A DNA stretch of 13,171 nucleotides. Origin: Geobacter sp. Lineage in GTDB: Bacteria > Desulfobacterota > Desulfuromonadia > Geobacterales > Geobacteraceae. The position numbers and the translations under genes are program-made. Shown here piece by piece: positions 1 to 7,696 of this stretch (positions are counted from its first letter, which is position 1; each line of letters opens with the position of its first letter). A model generated the notes under the pieces. The model saw nothing but the letters and a program-made list of their open reading frames with translations, made no database searches and was not told where the DNA came from. The stretch is taken from the NCBI GenBank assembly GCA_003857395.1, contig RPRC01000184.1:1-13171 (forward strand), given 5' to 3'.

Positions 1-1792
1 CGGCAATGGACTGAGCAGTGTGCAGGTTATCTCCCGATAACATCACGGTCTTGACGCCCAGGCGATGCAGATCCTCAATGGCGTGACGGCTCGAATCCTT
101 GAGGGTGTCAGCCACGGCGAACAATGCCAGGACCTGCTGTCCGTCGTTCAGCAAAACCACCGACTTGCCCTGGCGTTCCAGCACATCCAGCTGAGCTTCG
201 AGATCCGCAGAACAAACGCCCTGCTCATGGACCAGACGATGATTGCCCAGGTAATAGGTTTTACCGTCGATGACACCTCGCACACCACGCCCGGCAAGCG
301 CCTCGAATGCTTCCACATTCGCGCGCGACACCCCGTCAAGCTCCGCGGCACTGGCCACTGCCTGCGAAACCGGATGATCGGAGCGAGCAGCGAGGCTGGC
401 CGCCAAGTGCCGGCACTGATCGGCGGACATCTCCGCCCGCACCTCAAAATCGGTCTGCACCGGCTTACCTTGAGTCAGGGTGCCGGTTTTATCTAACGCC
501 AGCCAGGTCAATTTGCGGCCTTCTTCCAGGTAAACGCCACCCTTAATCAGGATTCCGTGCCGCGCTGCCGCGGCCAGACCACTGACAATCGTCACCGGCG
601 TCGAAATAACCAGCGCGCAGGGGCAGGCAATTACCAACAACACCAGGGCCTTGTAGATCCAGTCATGCCAGGAACCGCCCATCAGCAGTGGCGGCAGAAT
701 GGCAATCACCAGCGCCATAGCGAAGACACAGGGCGTATAGACTCGGGCGAACCGGTCGACGAAACGTTGCGTCGGAGCCTTTGCCCCTTGGGCTTCCTCG
801 ACTGCATGAATGATGCGGGCAAGGGTGGTGTTATTCGCCGCGGCCGTCACGCGGTACTCGAAGGAACTGGCTTGGTTGATCGTCCCGGCGAACACCGCGT
901 CGCCTTCGGCCTTGTCCACCGGCAGGCTTTCCCCGGTGATCGGAGCCTGGTTCACCGTCGAGCTTCCGGTAACTATGGTGCCGTCCAGGCCAATGCGCTC
1001 ACCCGGTTTCACCCGCACCATACTGCCCACCGTAACCTCGCTGGCTTCAATCTCCTGCCAGGAGCCATCCGGCTGCTGCACGGTGGCCTTTTCCGGGGCG
1101 AGTTTCATCAAGCTTTCAATGGCATTGCGCGTCCGGTCAAGTGACTTGACCTCGATCAGTTCGGCGATGGTAAACAACACCATGACCATTGCCGCCTCCG
1201 GCCACACGCCTAAAAACAGCGCACCGGTCACGGCAATGCTCATCAGCGCGTTAATATTCAGATTACCGTTGGCGATGGCGAGAAAGCCTTTCTTGTAGGT
1301 ACCCAGGCCACACACAGCAACGGCCAGAATAGCCAGCACGGCAGACAGCCATTCGGCCATGCCCAACCAGCCGACTGCCTCCGAGGCAATCGCCGCCACA
1401 CCGGCCAGGGCCAAAGGCCACCAGGGCTTCTTTGTCGCCGCCGCGGACAGGGACCTGCCAGCACTGGCCAGTTCCGGTTTAAAGCCGAGGGAGCGCACCG
1501 CTCCCAGAATCGCATCAAGGGCGTCCGGATCATGCACTACCGTCAGCGCCCGCTGCAGCAGGTTGAACTCCATGCTCTTGACCGAGGACATGCGGTTCAA
1601 CTTGGAGCGGATCAGAGTTTCTTCAATAGGGCAATCCATCTGCATGATGCGAATTGCGGTTCTAATTCCCTCCGCAACCTTCTCCTGTGCGGCCAGGCGA
1701 TCCAGCGATGCCGGCTGAGCAGCGCAGCAAGGCCCATGTTCGTGATCGTGTTCGTGATCGTGATCGTGATTATGATTGCAGCGGTCGGCCAT
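1..1792 (-). CDS. cadA: Zn/Cd/Pb-translocating P1B-type ATPase (CadA/ZntA-like), C-terminus cut by window edge
   Basis: Inner-membrane pump that hydrolyses ATP to export divalent soft metals (Zn, Cd, Pb) from the cytoplasm. Reading the minus strand from the ATG at 1792 gives about 597 uninterrupted codons to the left edge. The N-terminus is a His-rich metal-binding tail (roughly residues 5-23, ending in a Cys pair), followed by a MDCPIEE motif (about residues 52-58) that stands in for the usual heavy-metal-associated CxxC. Later come the actuator loop with TGES, the membrane metal site CPC (C390-P-C392), the phosphorylation motif DKTGT (D434) and the HP locus SDHPVS (H473). Together these are diagnostic of P1B ATPases, and CPC plus this N-terminus points to the Zn/Cd/Pb class rather than copper. 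The start is supported by AAGGAGG (1805-1799), 6 nt upstream. The missing part would hold the rest of the P domain and the last two helices. No MerR/ArsR regulator gene is visible next to it. cadA versus zntA naming is uncertain. Confidence 0.95.
   Translation of the reverse strand, partial: MADRCNHNHDHDHEHDHEHGPCCAAQPASLDRLAAQEKVAEGIRTAIRIMQMDCPIEETLIRSKLNRMSSVKSMEFNLLQRALTVVHDPDALDAILGAVRSLGFKPELASAGRSLSAAATKKPWWPLALAGVAAIASEAVGWLGMAEWLSAVLAILAVAVCGLGTYKKGFLAIANGNLNINALMSIAVTGALFLGVWPEAAMVMVLFTIAELIEVKSLDRTRNAIESLMKLAPEKATVQQPDGSWQEIEASEVTVGSMVRVKPGERIGLDGTIVTGSSTVNQAPITGESLPVDKAEGDAVFAGTINQASSFEYRVTAAANNTTLARIIHAVEEAQGAKAPTQRFVDRFARVYTPCVFAMALVIAILPPLLMGGSWHDWIYKALVLLVIACPCALVISTPVTIVSGLAAAARHGILIKGGVYLEEGRKLTWLALDKTGTLTQGKPVQTDFEVRAEMSADQCRHLAASLAARSDHPVSQAVASAAELDGVSRANVEAFEALAGRGVRGVIDGKTYYLGNHRLVHEQGVCSADLEAQLDVLERQGKSVVLLNDGQQVLALFAVADTLKDSSRHAIEDLHRLGVKTVMLSGDNLHTAQSIA
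1736..1774 (-). repeat. His-Asp/His-Glu codon repeat in the metal-ATPase N-terminus
   Basis: A short tandem run of CAC/CAT alternating with GAT/GAA/AAT codons encodes residues 7-19, giving seven histidines, each separated by Asn, Asp or Glu. On the plus strand it reads as repeated GTGATC-like units. The run is in frame and is a typical metal-chelating tail of Zn/Cd exporters. Its repetitive DNA would allow length changes by slippage. Confidence 0.8.
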
Positions 1793-1914
1793 GGGTGGCC
1801 TCCTTGTCATGTTTGTTTATCAGGCGAGGTCAGGCCACGAAGAACGAGCAACCCGGATTCGGGATTATTGATACATGGCCGAACCCTCTACCTTTTAGCG
1901 GCCAGAACAAGCGC

Positions 1915-1933
1915 ACTACTTTTTACTAGTAGT
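1915..1933. promoter_or_regulatory. Possible operator: ACTACT-N7-AGTAGT inverted repeat
   Basis: Two perfect 6-bp inverted arms (1915-1920 and 1928-1933) are separated by a T-rich 7-bp spacer, with an ACTAGT palindrome overlapping the right arm. The dyad sits about 120 bp upstream of the metal ATPase start. It could be a binding site for an unlinked metal-responsive regulator, but no promoter elements fit around it, so the function is speculative. Confidence 0.25.
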
Positions 1934-1945
1934 ATACCTTCAAAC
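1933..1945. repeat. 13-bp direct repeat, copy 1 (TATACCTTCAAAC)
   Basis: This copy matches the copy at 2244-2256 at 12 of 13 positions, 311 bp apart and in the same orientation. The pair bounds almost exactly the unexplained part of the intergenic region. Confidence 0.4.
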
Positions 1946-2243
1946 CGTTATCATGTCTGGCTATAACATACCAACTGGCTAACTCCAAACAGAGATATCC
2001 CCCGTTGGGCTGAGGCTTTCTCGGAGCTTCTCGTACGGCTTTATGGCAAGACAGCGACAGCAAGGAACGCGTCTGAATCCAGCAGATAGCCTGTTCTGTG
2101 TCTCGGGTGGCGACCGAGTACAAGAGTCTTCGAGGAAGTTCCAGCCCAGCCTCTGTCGAGACTTTCCGGATGGCTAAGGTGCAGGACGCCAACAATTAAC
2201 GCAACTGTTTCATTGGGCACATAAAACTGTAATTGTTCGATGA

Positions 2244-2256
2244 TATACCTTGAAAC
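2244..2256. repeat. 13-bp direct repeat, copy 2 (TATACCTTGAAAC)
   Basis: Second copy of the 13-mer seen at 1933-1945, differing at one position. It ends directly against the ATG of the PHP-GT4 gene and occupies the place where a ribosome binding site would be expected. It could be a transcription factor half-site, a remnant flank of an excised element, or chance. Confidence 0.4.
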
Positions 2257-4662
2257 ATGAAGATATCACGAGCCGACCTTCACGTTCATTCGAGTCATTC
2301 CAACAAACCAACCTACTGGGCGCTGCGCAAATTCAACTGTCCGGAAAGCTACTCCTCTCCGGAGCTGATTTACCATGCGGCGCGTAAACAGGGCATGGAC
2401 TTTGTCACCATCACCGACCACAATACCATCAGTGGTGTCCTTGAAATTGCCCATCTCCCCGGGGTCTTCGTCAGTTCCGAGTTGACCTGCTATTTTCCTG
2501 AGGACGGCTGCAAGCTGCACGTGGTGGTTCTCAACATCAACGAGGACAGTTTCCTGGAGATTCTGGAACTGCGCAAGAACCTCTACGAGCTGGTCGAATA
2601 TCTCCACCACAGCGGCATCCCCCATTTTGTCGCCCATCCGCTCTATGCCCAGAATGACAAACTATCCGCGGACCATCTGGAAAAGTTGCTGTTACTGTTC
2701 CGGGTCTTCGAGGTCAAAAACGGCGCACGGGCCAAGCGTTACGGAACATTCCTGGAGGAGATACTAGACAGCCTGACCCCGGAGAAGATCGCAGAGCTTG
2801 CGGACAAACACGGCATGGCACCGGTCGGCGAGACCCCCTGGATCAAGGGTCGCGTGGGAGGATCCGACGATCACAGCGGCCTCTTTATCGCCGGAGCCCA
2901 CACCATTGTCTCCGGGGCGACAAATCTGGACGAATTTCTCGACGGCATCTCCCAGCGCCACTCCTCCCCGGCCGGCGAAGATGGAGATCCCCTCACCCTT
3001 GCCCATAGTCTCTATTCCATCACGCACAGTTTCTACCGCCAGAAACTTGGTTCCGGAACTTCCGCTTCAATGCCGTTCATCAAGGCCCTGCTGGAAAGAT
3101 TTTTCGCCTCGGATAGCGAACGGATCTCCTTTCTCGACAAGCTGAAACTGTTTATCCGCAAAAACCTGCCGGATAGCAGCGACCGTGGTACAAACGGCAG
3201 TTTTGAAGGGGTGCTGGACAAGGAAGCAAAGCGGCTGCTGAAGGATTCCGATTTCCTGCGCAGTCTCGGCACGGAATCCAGGAACCGCAAGATCTTTGCC
3301 GTCACCAGTTACCTCGCCAACCGGATGATCTACCTCTACACGGAACGCCTGACACGCATATCTTTTTCATCCGGCTTTTTCGACATCATCCACTCACTGA
3401 GCACTATCGGCCTGGTTCATCTGCTGATCTCGCCCTACTACCTCGCTTTCCATCACCAGCACCGGGGCAAGAACCTGATGGCTGAACTTGCTCAGAGATT
3501 TGATGCGAAAAAGGGTTTACAGAAGAAGGAAAAGATCGCCCTGTTCACCGACACCCTCAATGAAATCAACGGGGTGGCCATCACGATCAGGCGGCTGATC
3601 GACATTGCCCGGACCAGGGGTATAGAACTGACCGTCATCACCTCCTCGCCGAATCCGACTGGATATGAGAACGGCGTCATGAATTTCCGTTCCGTCGGTG
3701 ACTTCATCCTGCCAGAGTACCCGGAACTGAAACTGCACTTTCCGCCGGTTCTCGATGTGATCGATTACTTCGAGCGTGAGGGATTCACCCGCATCCATGT
3801 CAGCACACCAGGCACCGTGGGCCTGCTCGCCCTCGCAATTGCCAAGCTGATGGATTTCCCCATTGCCGGAACTTACCACACCGATATCCCCCAGTACGTC
3901 AGGAGCCTGACTTCCGACGAGATACTGGAGAGGGCGGCCTGGGGATTCATGATCTGGTTCTACGGCCAGATGGACGAAGTGATGGTCCCTTCTGCCAGCA
4001 CCCGGACGCAACTCATCGAACGCGGTCTGGCGGCGGAAAAGACCCGTCCCCTGCCGCGCTGGGTAGATGTACAGAATTTTTCCCCCGAGCGACGCAACCA
4101 GAATTTCTGGGATCGCTTCGGCAGTAGTGAGGGACTCAAGTTCCTTTATGTCGGCCGGGTTTCGCGGGAAAAAAACCTGGAGCTCCTGGCAGAGGCGTTT
4201 ATGACGATATGTAAAGAAAAAGTACCTGTCCAACTCGTCATCATCGGCGATGGGCCGTTTAAAAAAGAGCTGCAGGACATTCTGCAGGGATATCCGGTGA
4301 TCTTCACCGGTTTCCTCGAAGGAGAAAACCTGGCAACGGCCTATGCCTCGGCCGACATCTTTGCTTTTCCCAGTACCACCGACACCTTCGGCAATGTCGT
4401 GCTGGAAGCCCAGGCATCGGGCCTGCCGGTCATCGTTTCCGATGGCGGAGGACCAAAAGAACTTATGATTAACGGCAGCACCGGACTCGTTACCAAGGCT
4501 GACAGTCTGAAAGAGCTGATCGGCGCCATGCGCCTGCTGCTCCTGGACCCGGAAAAGATCGCGAAAATGGGCGAGAATGCACGCACTTTCGCAGAGCAGG
4601 GCGCCCTTTCCATGACCGACGCCTGCGGCACCATCCTGCAGCCGAAGGTTGCCAACTACTGA
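2257..4662 (+). CDS. PHP-domain phosphoesterase fused to a GT4 glycosyltransferase
   Basis: An 801-residue two-domain enzyme. Residues ~1-235 form a PHP metal-dependent phosphoesterase domain: HxH (H9, H11), TDHN (53-56), E75, AHP (126-128) and SDDH (203-206) are the expected metal ligands, so the domain looks intact. Residues ~245-420 are a mostly helical linker with a hydrophobic patch (~375-400) that may touch the membrane. Residues ~425-800 are a GT-B fold family 4 glycosyltransferase: YHTD (540-543), GRVSREKN (633-640), GDGPFKKEL (664-672) and the donor-site motif with D709 and E717 in place of E-x7-E. The C-terminal half resembles lipid glycosyltransferases of the SqdX/PimB/MgtA type, so a glycolipid product is possible but inferred. 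The start is firm because an in-frame TGA (2251-2253) lies two codons upstream, although no Shine-Dalgarno is visible. The next gene begins 8 nt after the stop. Confidence 0.93.
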   Translation: MKISRADLHVHSSHSNKPTYWALRKFNCPESYSSPELIYHAARKQGMDFVTITDHNTISGVLEIAHLPGVFVSSELTCYFPEDGCKLHVVVLNINEDSFLEILELRKNLYELVEYLHHSGIPHFVAHPLYAQNDKLSADHLEKLLLLFRVFEVKNGARAKRYGTFLEEILDSLTPEKIAELADKHGMAPVGETPWIKGRVGGSDDHSGLFIAGAHTIVSGATNLDEFLDGISQRHSSPAGEDGDPLTLAHSLYSITHSFYRQKLGSGTSASMPFIKALLERFFASDSERISFLDKLKLFIRKNLPDSSDRGTNGSFEGVLDKEAKRLLKDSDFLRSLGTESRNRKIFAVTSYLANRMIYLYTERLTRISFSSGFFDIIHSLSTIGLVHLLISPYYLAFHHQHRGKNLMAELAQRFDAKKGLQKKEKIALFTDTLNEINGVAITIRRLIDIARTRGIELTVITSSPNPTGYENGVMNFRSVGDFILPEYPELKLHFPPVLDVIDYFEREGFTRIHVSTPGTVGLLALAIAKLMDFPIAGTYHTDIPQYVRSLTSDEILERAAWGFMIWFYGQMDEVMVPSASTRTQLIERGLAAEKTRPLPRWVDVQNFSPERRNQNFWDRFGSSEGLKFLYVGRVSREKNLELLAEAFMTICKEKVPVQLVIIGDGPFKKELQDILQGYPVIFTGFLEGENLATAYASADIFAFPSTTDTFGNVVLEAQASGLPVIVSDGGGPKELMINGSTGLVTKADSLKELIGAMRLLLLDPEKIAKMGENARTFAEQGALSMTDACGTILQPKVANY

Positions 4663-4670
4663 GAGGTCCC

Positions 4671-5957
4671 GTGTCAGACGCACGTTCGAAACTTCCCCTG
4701 ATGCGCCACGTGCTCACGCTGGCCCGTGGCAGAATTCCCTCCCAGCTGATCATTCAGCTGACCGATGCCTGCAACGCCACCTGCCCCCAGTGCGGTATGC
4801 GGCGGAACGCCCCCTTCCGCCGCTCCCTCCTTCCGCTGGACCAATGCAGACGGATCATTGACCATGCCGCCAATTCCGGCATCGCAGCACTTTCCTTTAC
4901 CGGCGGGGAACCCTTTCTCTATTCCAAGAATCTGCTCTCGCTGATTCACTACGCCGGTGAGGCAGGCATCCCCTATATTCGGACAGGAACAAACGGTTTT
5001 CTCTTCAAGGACGCCGACCAGCCTGACTTCGCTTCCAGAATTTCCCGACTCGCAGAGGGGTTGGCTGCCACCAGACTTTACACCTTATGGATCAGCATCG
5101 ACTCACCCGATCCGGAAACCCACGAGAACATGCGCGGTCTGCCCGGGGTCATGAAGGGCATCGAACGCGCGCTGCCGATATTTCACGAGCACGGGGTTTT
5201 CCCCTCGGCAAATCTCGGCATCACGAAAGCCATCCTGCCGACGCGACCAGCCGCAAAGGCGGGCTCAGCCGCCACCTGCGAGGAGTTCCGAGCGGGATTC
5301 CGGGCTTTTTACCGTCGTGTTATCGATCTTGGCTTCACCATTGCTAACGCCTGCTATCCGATGAATATCGAAACCGATACGGCGTCCTCTCTCAGCGCGG
5401 TCTACGAGGCAACTGCGGAGGACGATTGTGTCCGTTTCAGCGCTCAGGAAAGACACGCCATGTTCACAGCCCTGTTGGAAACTATTCCGGAATTCCGCTC
5501 GCAAATCCGGATATTTTCGCCCCTCAGTTCCTTGCACGCACTGGCACGGCGCTATTCCGGTGAAGAAGATCGGAGCTACCCGTGCCACGGAGGCAGCGAT
5601 TTCTTTTTTATCGACGCCAAGGATGGCGATACCTACCCGTGCGGCTACCGGGGCGCCGAGAATCTCGGCAAGTTCCGGGAACTTGACCTGAAAAAGCCCC
5701 CCGTCAAGCCTGCCTGTCGCGAGTGCGACTGGGAATGCTTTCGTGACCCGTCGGAGCTCCTTGGACCCTTTCGGGAATTCTTTACCGAGCCGATCGGAGC
5801 AGCCCGGCGCTTGCTGCGGGACAGAACTCACGCCGCTCTCTGGCTCAAGGACCTGTGCTACTATCGGGCCAGCGATTTTTTCAACGGCAGACAGGCACCC
5901 GATTACCGCAAACTTGCGCGTTTTGCACCAAACTCCGCGCCTCCCCCTTGCCCCTAG
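4671..5957 (+). CDS. Radical SAM enzyme with C-terminal Cys-rich (SPASM/twitch-like) auxiliary cluster region
   Basis: A 428-residue radical SAM protein, which would cleave S-adenosylmethionine at a [4Fe-4S] cluster to start radical chemistry; the substrate is unknown. The cluster motif is C34-x3-C38-x2-C41 after a beta strand (SQLIIQLTDAC), followed by the SAM-contacting TGGEP (77-81) and a SIDSPDPETHENMRG strand-helix (142-156) typical of the family barrel. The tail has further cysteines at C305, C324, C349, C352 and C356 (YPC...YPCGYRG...CRECDWEC), which resemble auxiliary Fe-S ligands in peptide- or carbohydrate-modifying members. The start is GTG with GAGAGG (4661-4666), only 8 nt after the stop of the PHP-GT4 gene, indicating translational coupling and a shared pathway. 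No small precursor-peptide gene was seen beside it, so peptide maturation is not supported here. Modification of the glycosyltransferase's product is an inference. Confidence 0.92.
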   Translation: MSDARSKLPLMRHVLTLARGRIPSQLIIQLTDACNATCPQCGMRRNAPFRRSLLPLDQCRRIIDHAANSGIAALSFTGGEPFLYSKNLLSLIHYAGEAGIPYIRTGTNGFLFKDADQPDFASRISRLAEGLAATRLYTLWISIDSPDPETHENMRGLPGVMKGIERALPIFHEHGVFPSANLGITKAILPTRPAAKAGSAATCEEFRAGFRAFYRRVIDLGFTIANACYPMNIETDTASSLSAVYEATAEDDCVRFSAQERHAMFTALLETIPEFRSQIRIFSPLSSLHALARRYSGEEDRSYPCHGGSDFFFIDAKDGDTYPCGYRGAENLGKFRELDLKKPPVKPACRECDWECFRDPSELLGPFREFFTEPIGAARRLLRDRTHAALWLKDLCYYRASDFFNGRQAPDYRKLARFAPNSAPPPCP

Positions 5958-5966
5958 GAATCCAGT

Positions 5967-5977
5967 CATACGGTATG
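5967..5977. repeat. CATAC-G-GTATG short palindrome in the 79-nt gap before the kinase gene
   Basis: Perfect 5-bp inverted arms around a single G, followed at once by a GGAATTCC palindrome (5979-5986). The element is too small for a terminator and has no T run. It could be an operator or a processing site between the radical SAM and kinase genes, or chance. Confidence 0.25.
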
Positions 5978-6036
5978 CGGAATTCCCTCCTGAATAATTG
6001 CAGAGACAGCTCAATGATTGACGAAAAGGATTCCTT

Positions 6037-7662
6037 ATGGAACTTCAGCAACACCCCGATGATCACCAGTTGCAGGAAATGATGTCCGTCCGTCTCCAAC
6101 TGGCGGCGTTGAAAAAGAAAATGACGCGGCAGAACAAATCACTGGAGTCACTCAAGGAAGAAAAGGTACGCCTCTCGGTAACGCTTCGTTCCATCAGCGA
6201 AGGGGTAATTACCACCGATATGAACGGCAGGATCGTTTTTCTCAACGCAGTTGCGAAGCGTCTGATCGATTGCCCGAAGGACAAGGCTGTCGGCAGACTT
6301 CTGTCAGGAGTAATCCATGTCACGCACGAAGAAGGAAGCCAGAAAAACCTCGGGACCCTCCTCGACACTGCCATGATAACCGGCCGGGTTATCGAGCTGG
6401 CCGCTGCTACGACCCTTGTCTCGAGTGAAGGAAAAAAAAAGATTGTTTCCATCTCCGTCTCCCCTCTTCATGACCGGAACAGGATGATTTCCGGGGTGGT
6501 CCTCGTTCTCCGTGATATCACGGAAAAAAAAGCCCTCGAAAATGAACTCTTCAAGGTCCAGAAACTGGAATCGCTTGGTCTTCTTGCCGGCGGCATAGCT
6601 CACGACTTCAACAATATTCTCACTGCTATCCTGGCAAACATCTCTTTGGCCAAGTGTCTGATCCTGCCGTCAAACACCGCTCACACGAGGCTGGACCAGG
6701 CGGAGAAGGCAGCCGGCCGTGCCGCTGATCTTGCCCGGCAGCTCCTGACCTTTGCCAAAGGGGGAAAACCGATCAAGAAAACCGTAGCTCCGGCCAAACT
6801 GCTGGTTGAATCGGCGAATTTTGCCCTCCACGGCGCTAACGTTTCCTGTGAATTTTCCCTGCCGGATGACCTCTGGGCCATCGAAGCGGATCCGGGGCAG
6901 ATAAACCAGGTTGTCAACAACCTGGTGGTGAATGCCGTACAAGCAATGACCGGCGGCGGACATATCCGGATCAGCAGTGAAAATATCCACTTCGCCGATA
7001 AAAATTCACTCCCCCTGGGCAGAGGACGCTATGTCAGGATTTCCGTTAAGGATTCAGGGGTCGGCATCCCCGAAGAGATCCGGCAAATGATCTTTGATCC
7101 CTATTTCACGACAAAACCGTATGGAAACGGCCTCGGACTTGCAACCACCTACTCCATCATACGAAACCACGGCGGGCATATCACAGTAGCGTCGACTCCC
7201 GGAAAGGGAACGACTTTTATGATCTATCTTCCCGCATCGGATAAAAACCCAACCGAAGCCCTGGTTGAGGACGTGGTGCTGACCGGCAACAGCGGCAAAA
7301 TTCTCGTGATGGATGATAATGAGATGATCAGAAATGTCGCAACGGAAATGGCGCGACACATGGGCTACCAGCCGGTTTCCTGCGAAAGTGGTGACAAGGC
7401 CGTCTCCCTCTATCGGGCGGCACTGAAATCAGGAGAAACGTTCCATGCGGTGATCCTGGATCTCACGATTCCCGGTGGCATGGGTGGGCAAGAAGCACTG
7501 CAGCACCTCATTGCCCTTGATCCCGGGGTCAGGGCAATTGCCTCCAGCGGCTATTCCGACTGCCGGTCGATCGCTGAATTCCGGGAGCACGGATTTCGTG
7601 GAGTTCTGCCGAAACCCTATACTATCCGGGCGTTTCATCGGGCACTGTATGATGTGCTCTAG
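6037..7662 (+). CDS. Soluble hybrid histidine kinase: coiled coil, PAS, HisKA, HATPase, receiver
   Basis: A 541-residue two-component sensor with no membrane segments, so it should sense a cytoplasmic signal. Order: an N-terminal helical coiled-coil stretch (~10-45), a PAS domain (~46-163, ending in the usual VLRDITEKK), a HisKA dimerisation domain with the phospho-acceptor in GGIAHDFNN (H189), a HATPase_c domain with N-box (N294-N299), DSGVGIP (339-345) and YFTTKPYGNGLGLAT (356-370), then a C-terminal receiver with D426/D427, phospho-acceptor D475, S503 and K526 (PKPY). All catalytic residues are present. There is no DNA-binding or other output domain, so the receiver either tunes the kinase or passes phosphate to a phosphotransfer protein elsewhere. 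The start is ATG with AAAGGA (6025-6030) at good spacing. It lies 79 nt after the radical SAM gene and 30 nt before the secreted glycosidase-like gene on the same strand, which suggests a regulatory link to them. Confidence 0.95.
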   Translation: MELQQHPDDHQLQEMMSVRLQLAALKKKMTRQNKSLESLKEEKVRLSVTLRSISEGVITTDMNGRIVFLNAVAKRLIDCPKDKAVGRLLSGVIHVTHEEGSQKNLGTLLDTAMITGRVIELAAATTLVSSEGKKKIVSISVSPLHDRNRMISGVVLVLRDITEKKALENELFKVQKLESLGLLAGGIAHDFNNILTAILANISLAKCLILPSNTAHTRLDQAEKAAGRAADLARQLLTFAKGGKPIKKTVAPAKLLVESANFALHGANVSCEFSLPDDLWAIEADPGQINQVVNNLVVNAVQAMTGGGHIRISSENIHFADKNSLPLGRGRYVRISVKDSGVGIPEEIRQMIFDPYFTTKPYGNGLGLATTYSIIRNHGGHITVASTPGKGTTFMIYLPASDKNPTEALVEDVVLTGNSGKILVMDDNEMIRNVATEMARHMGYQPVSCESGDKAVSLYRAALKSGETFHAVILDLTIPGGMGGQEALQHLIALDPGVRAIASSGYSDCRSIAEFREHGFRGVLPKPYTIRAFHRALYDVL

Positions 7663-7678
7663 AAATAGAAAGAACTCC

Positions 7679-7696
7679 ATGACGGCGGTGCCGTGA
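7679..7696 (+). other. Five-codon mini-ORF overlapping the GTG start of the secreted protein
   Basis: ATG ACG GCG GTG CCG TGA ends in a TGA that overlaps the GTG start codon (GTGA). Stop-start overlaps of this kind can couple translation, so a ribosome finishing the mini-ORF could reinitiate at the GTG. No strong Shine-Dalgarno precedes the ATG (only AGAAAGAA), so the role is uncertain. Confidence 0.25.

Larger units (their letters stand above)
1793..2256. other. Divergent intergenic region (464 bp) between metal ATPase and PHP-GT4 gene
   Basis: The region carries the 5' leader of the ATPase gene with its Shine-Dalgarno (1805-1799), a small CCCG-GATT-CGGG hairpin (1852-1863), an ACTACT/AGTAGT dyad (1915-1933) and two near-identical 13-mers (1933-1945 and 2244-2256). 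An open frame of 89 codons exists on the minus strand (2195-1926), but it starts only with TTG, has a stop codon immediately before that TTG, has no ribosome binding site and matches nothing I recognise. I do not call it a gene. No convincing sigma-70 promoter was found for either flanking gene. A classical MerR-type operator (19-20 bp spacer with a good dyad) is not obvious. Confidence 0.6.

Noticed and set aside
557..1298. Plus-strand open frames across the left part of the window
   Set aside because: The minus strand here encodes the CPC and TGES regions of the P1B ATPase, so the plus frames are shadows.
1736..1774. Tandem GTGATC units as a CRISPR-like or regulatory repeat
   Set aside because: The repeat is in frame and explained by the His/Asp/Glu-rich tail of the metal ATPase.
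1881..1911. MerR/PbrR/CadR-type operator-promoter for the metal ATPase
   Set aside because: A GGTAGAGGGT half resembles the right arm of such sites, but the left arm is degenerate and no -35/-10 pair with a 19-20 bp spacer fits.
1926..2195. 89-codon minus-strand open frame in the divergent intergenic region
   Set aside because: It starts only at TTG with a stop codon directly before it, has no Shine-Dalgarno, and I cannot match it to any protein or intron/IS family.
3517..4683. 388-codon minus-strand open frame opposite the GT4 domain
   Set aside because: It is antisense to clear GT4 motifs, and long antisense frames are common in GC-rich coding DNA.
5265..6014. 249-codon minus-strand open frame opposite the radical SAM gene
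   Set aside because: It lies antisense to the Cys-rich tail and core of a well-supported protein and shows no motif or ribosome binding site.
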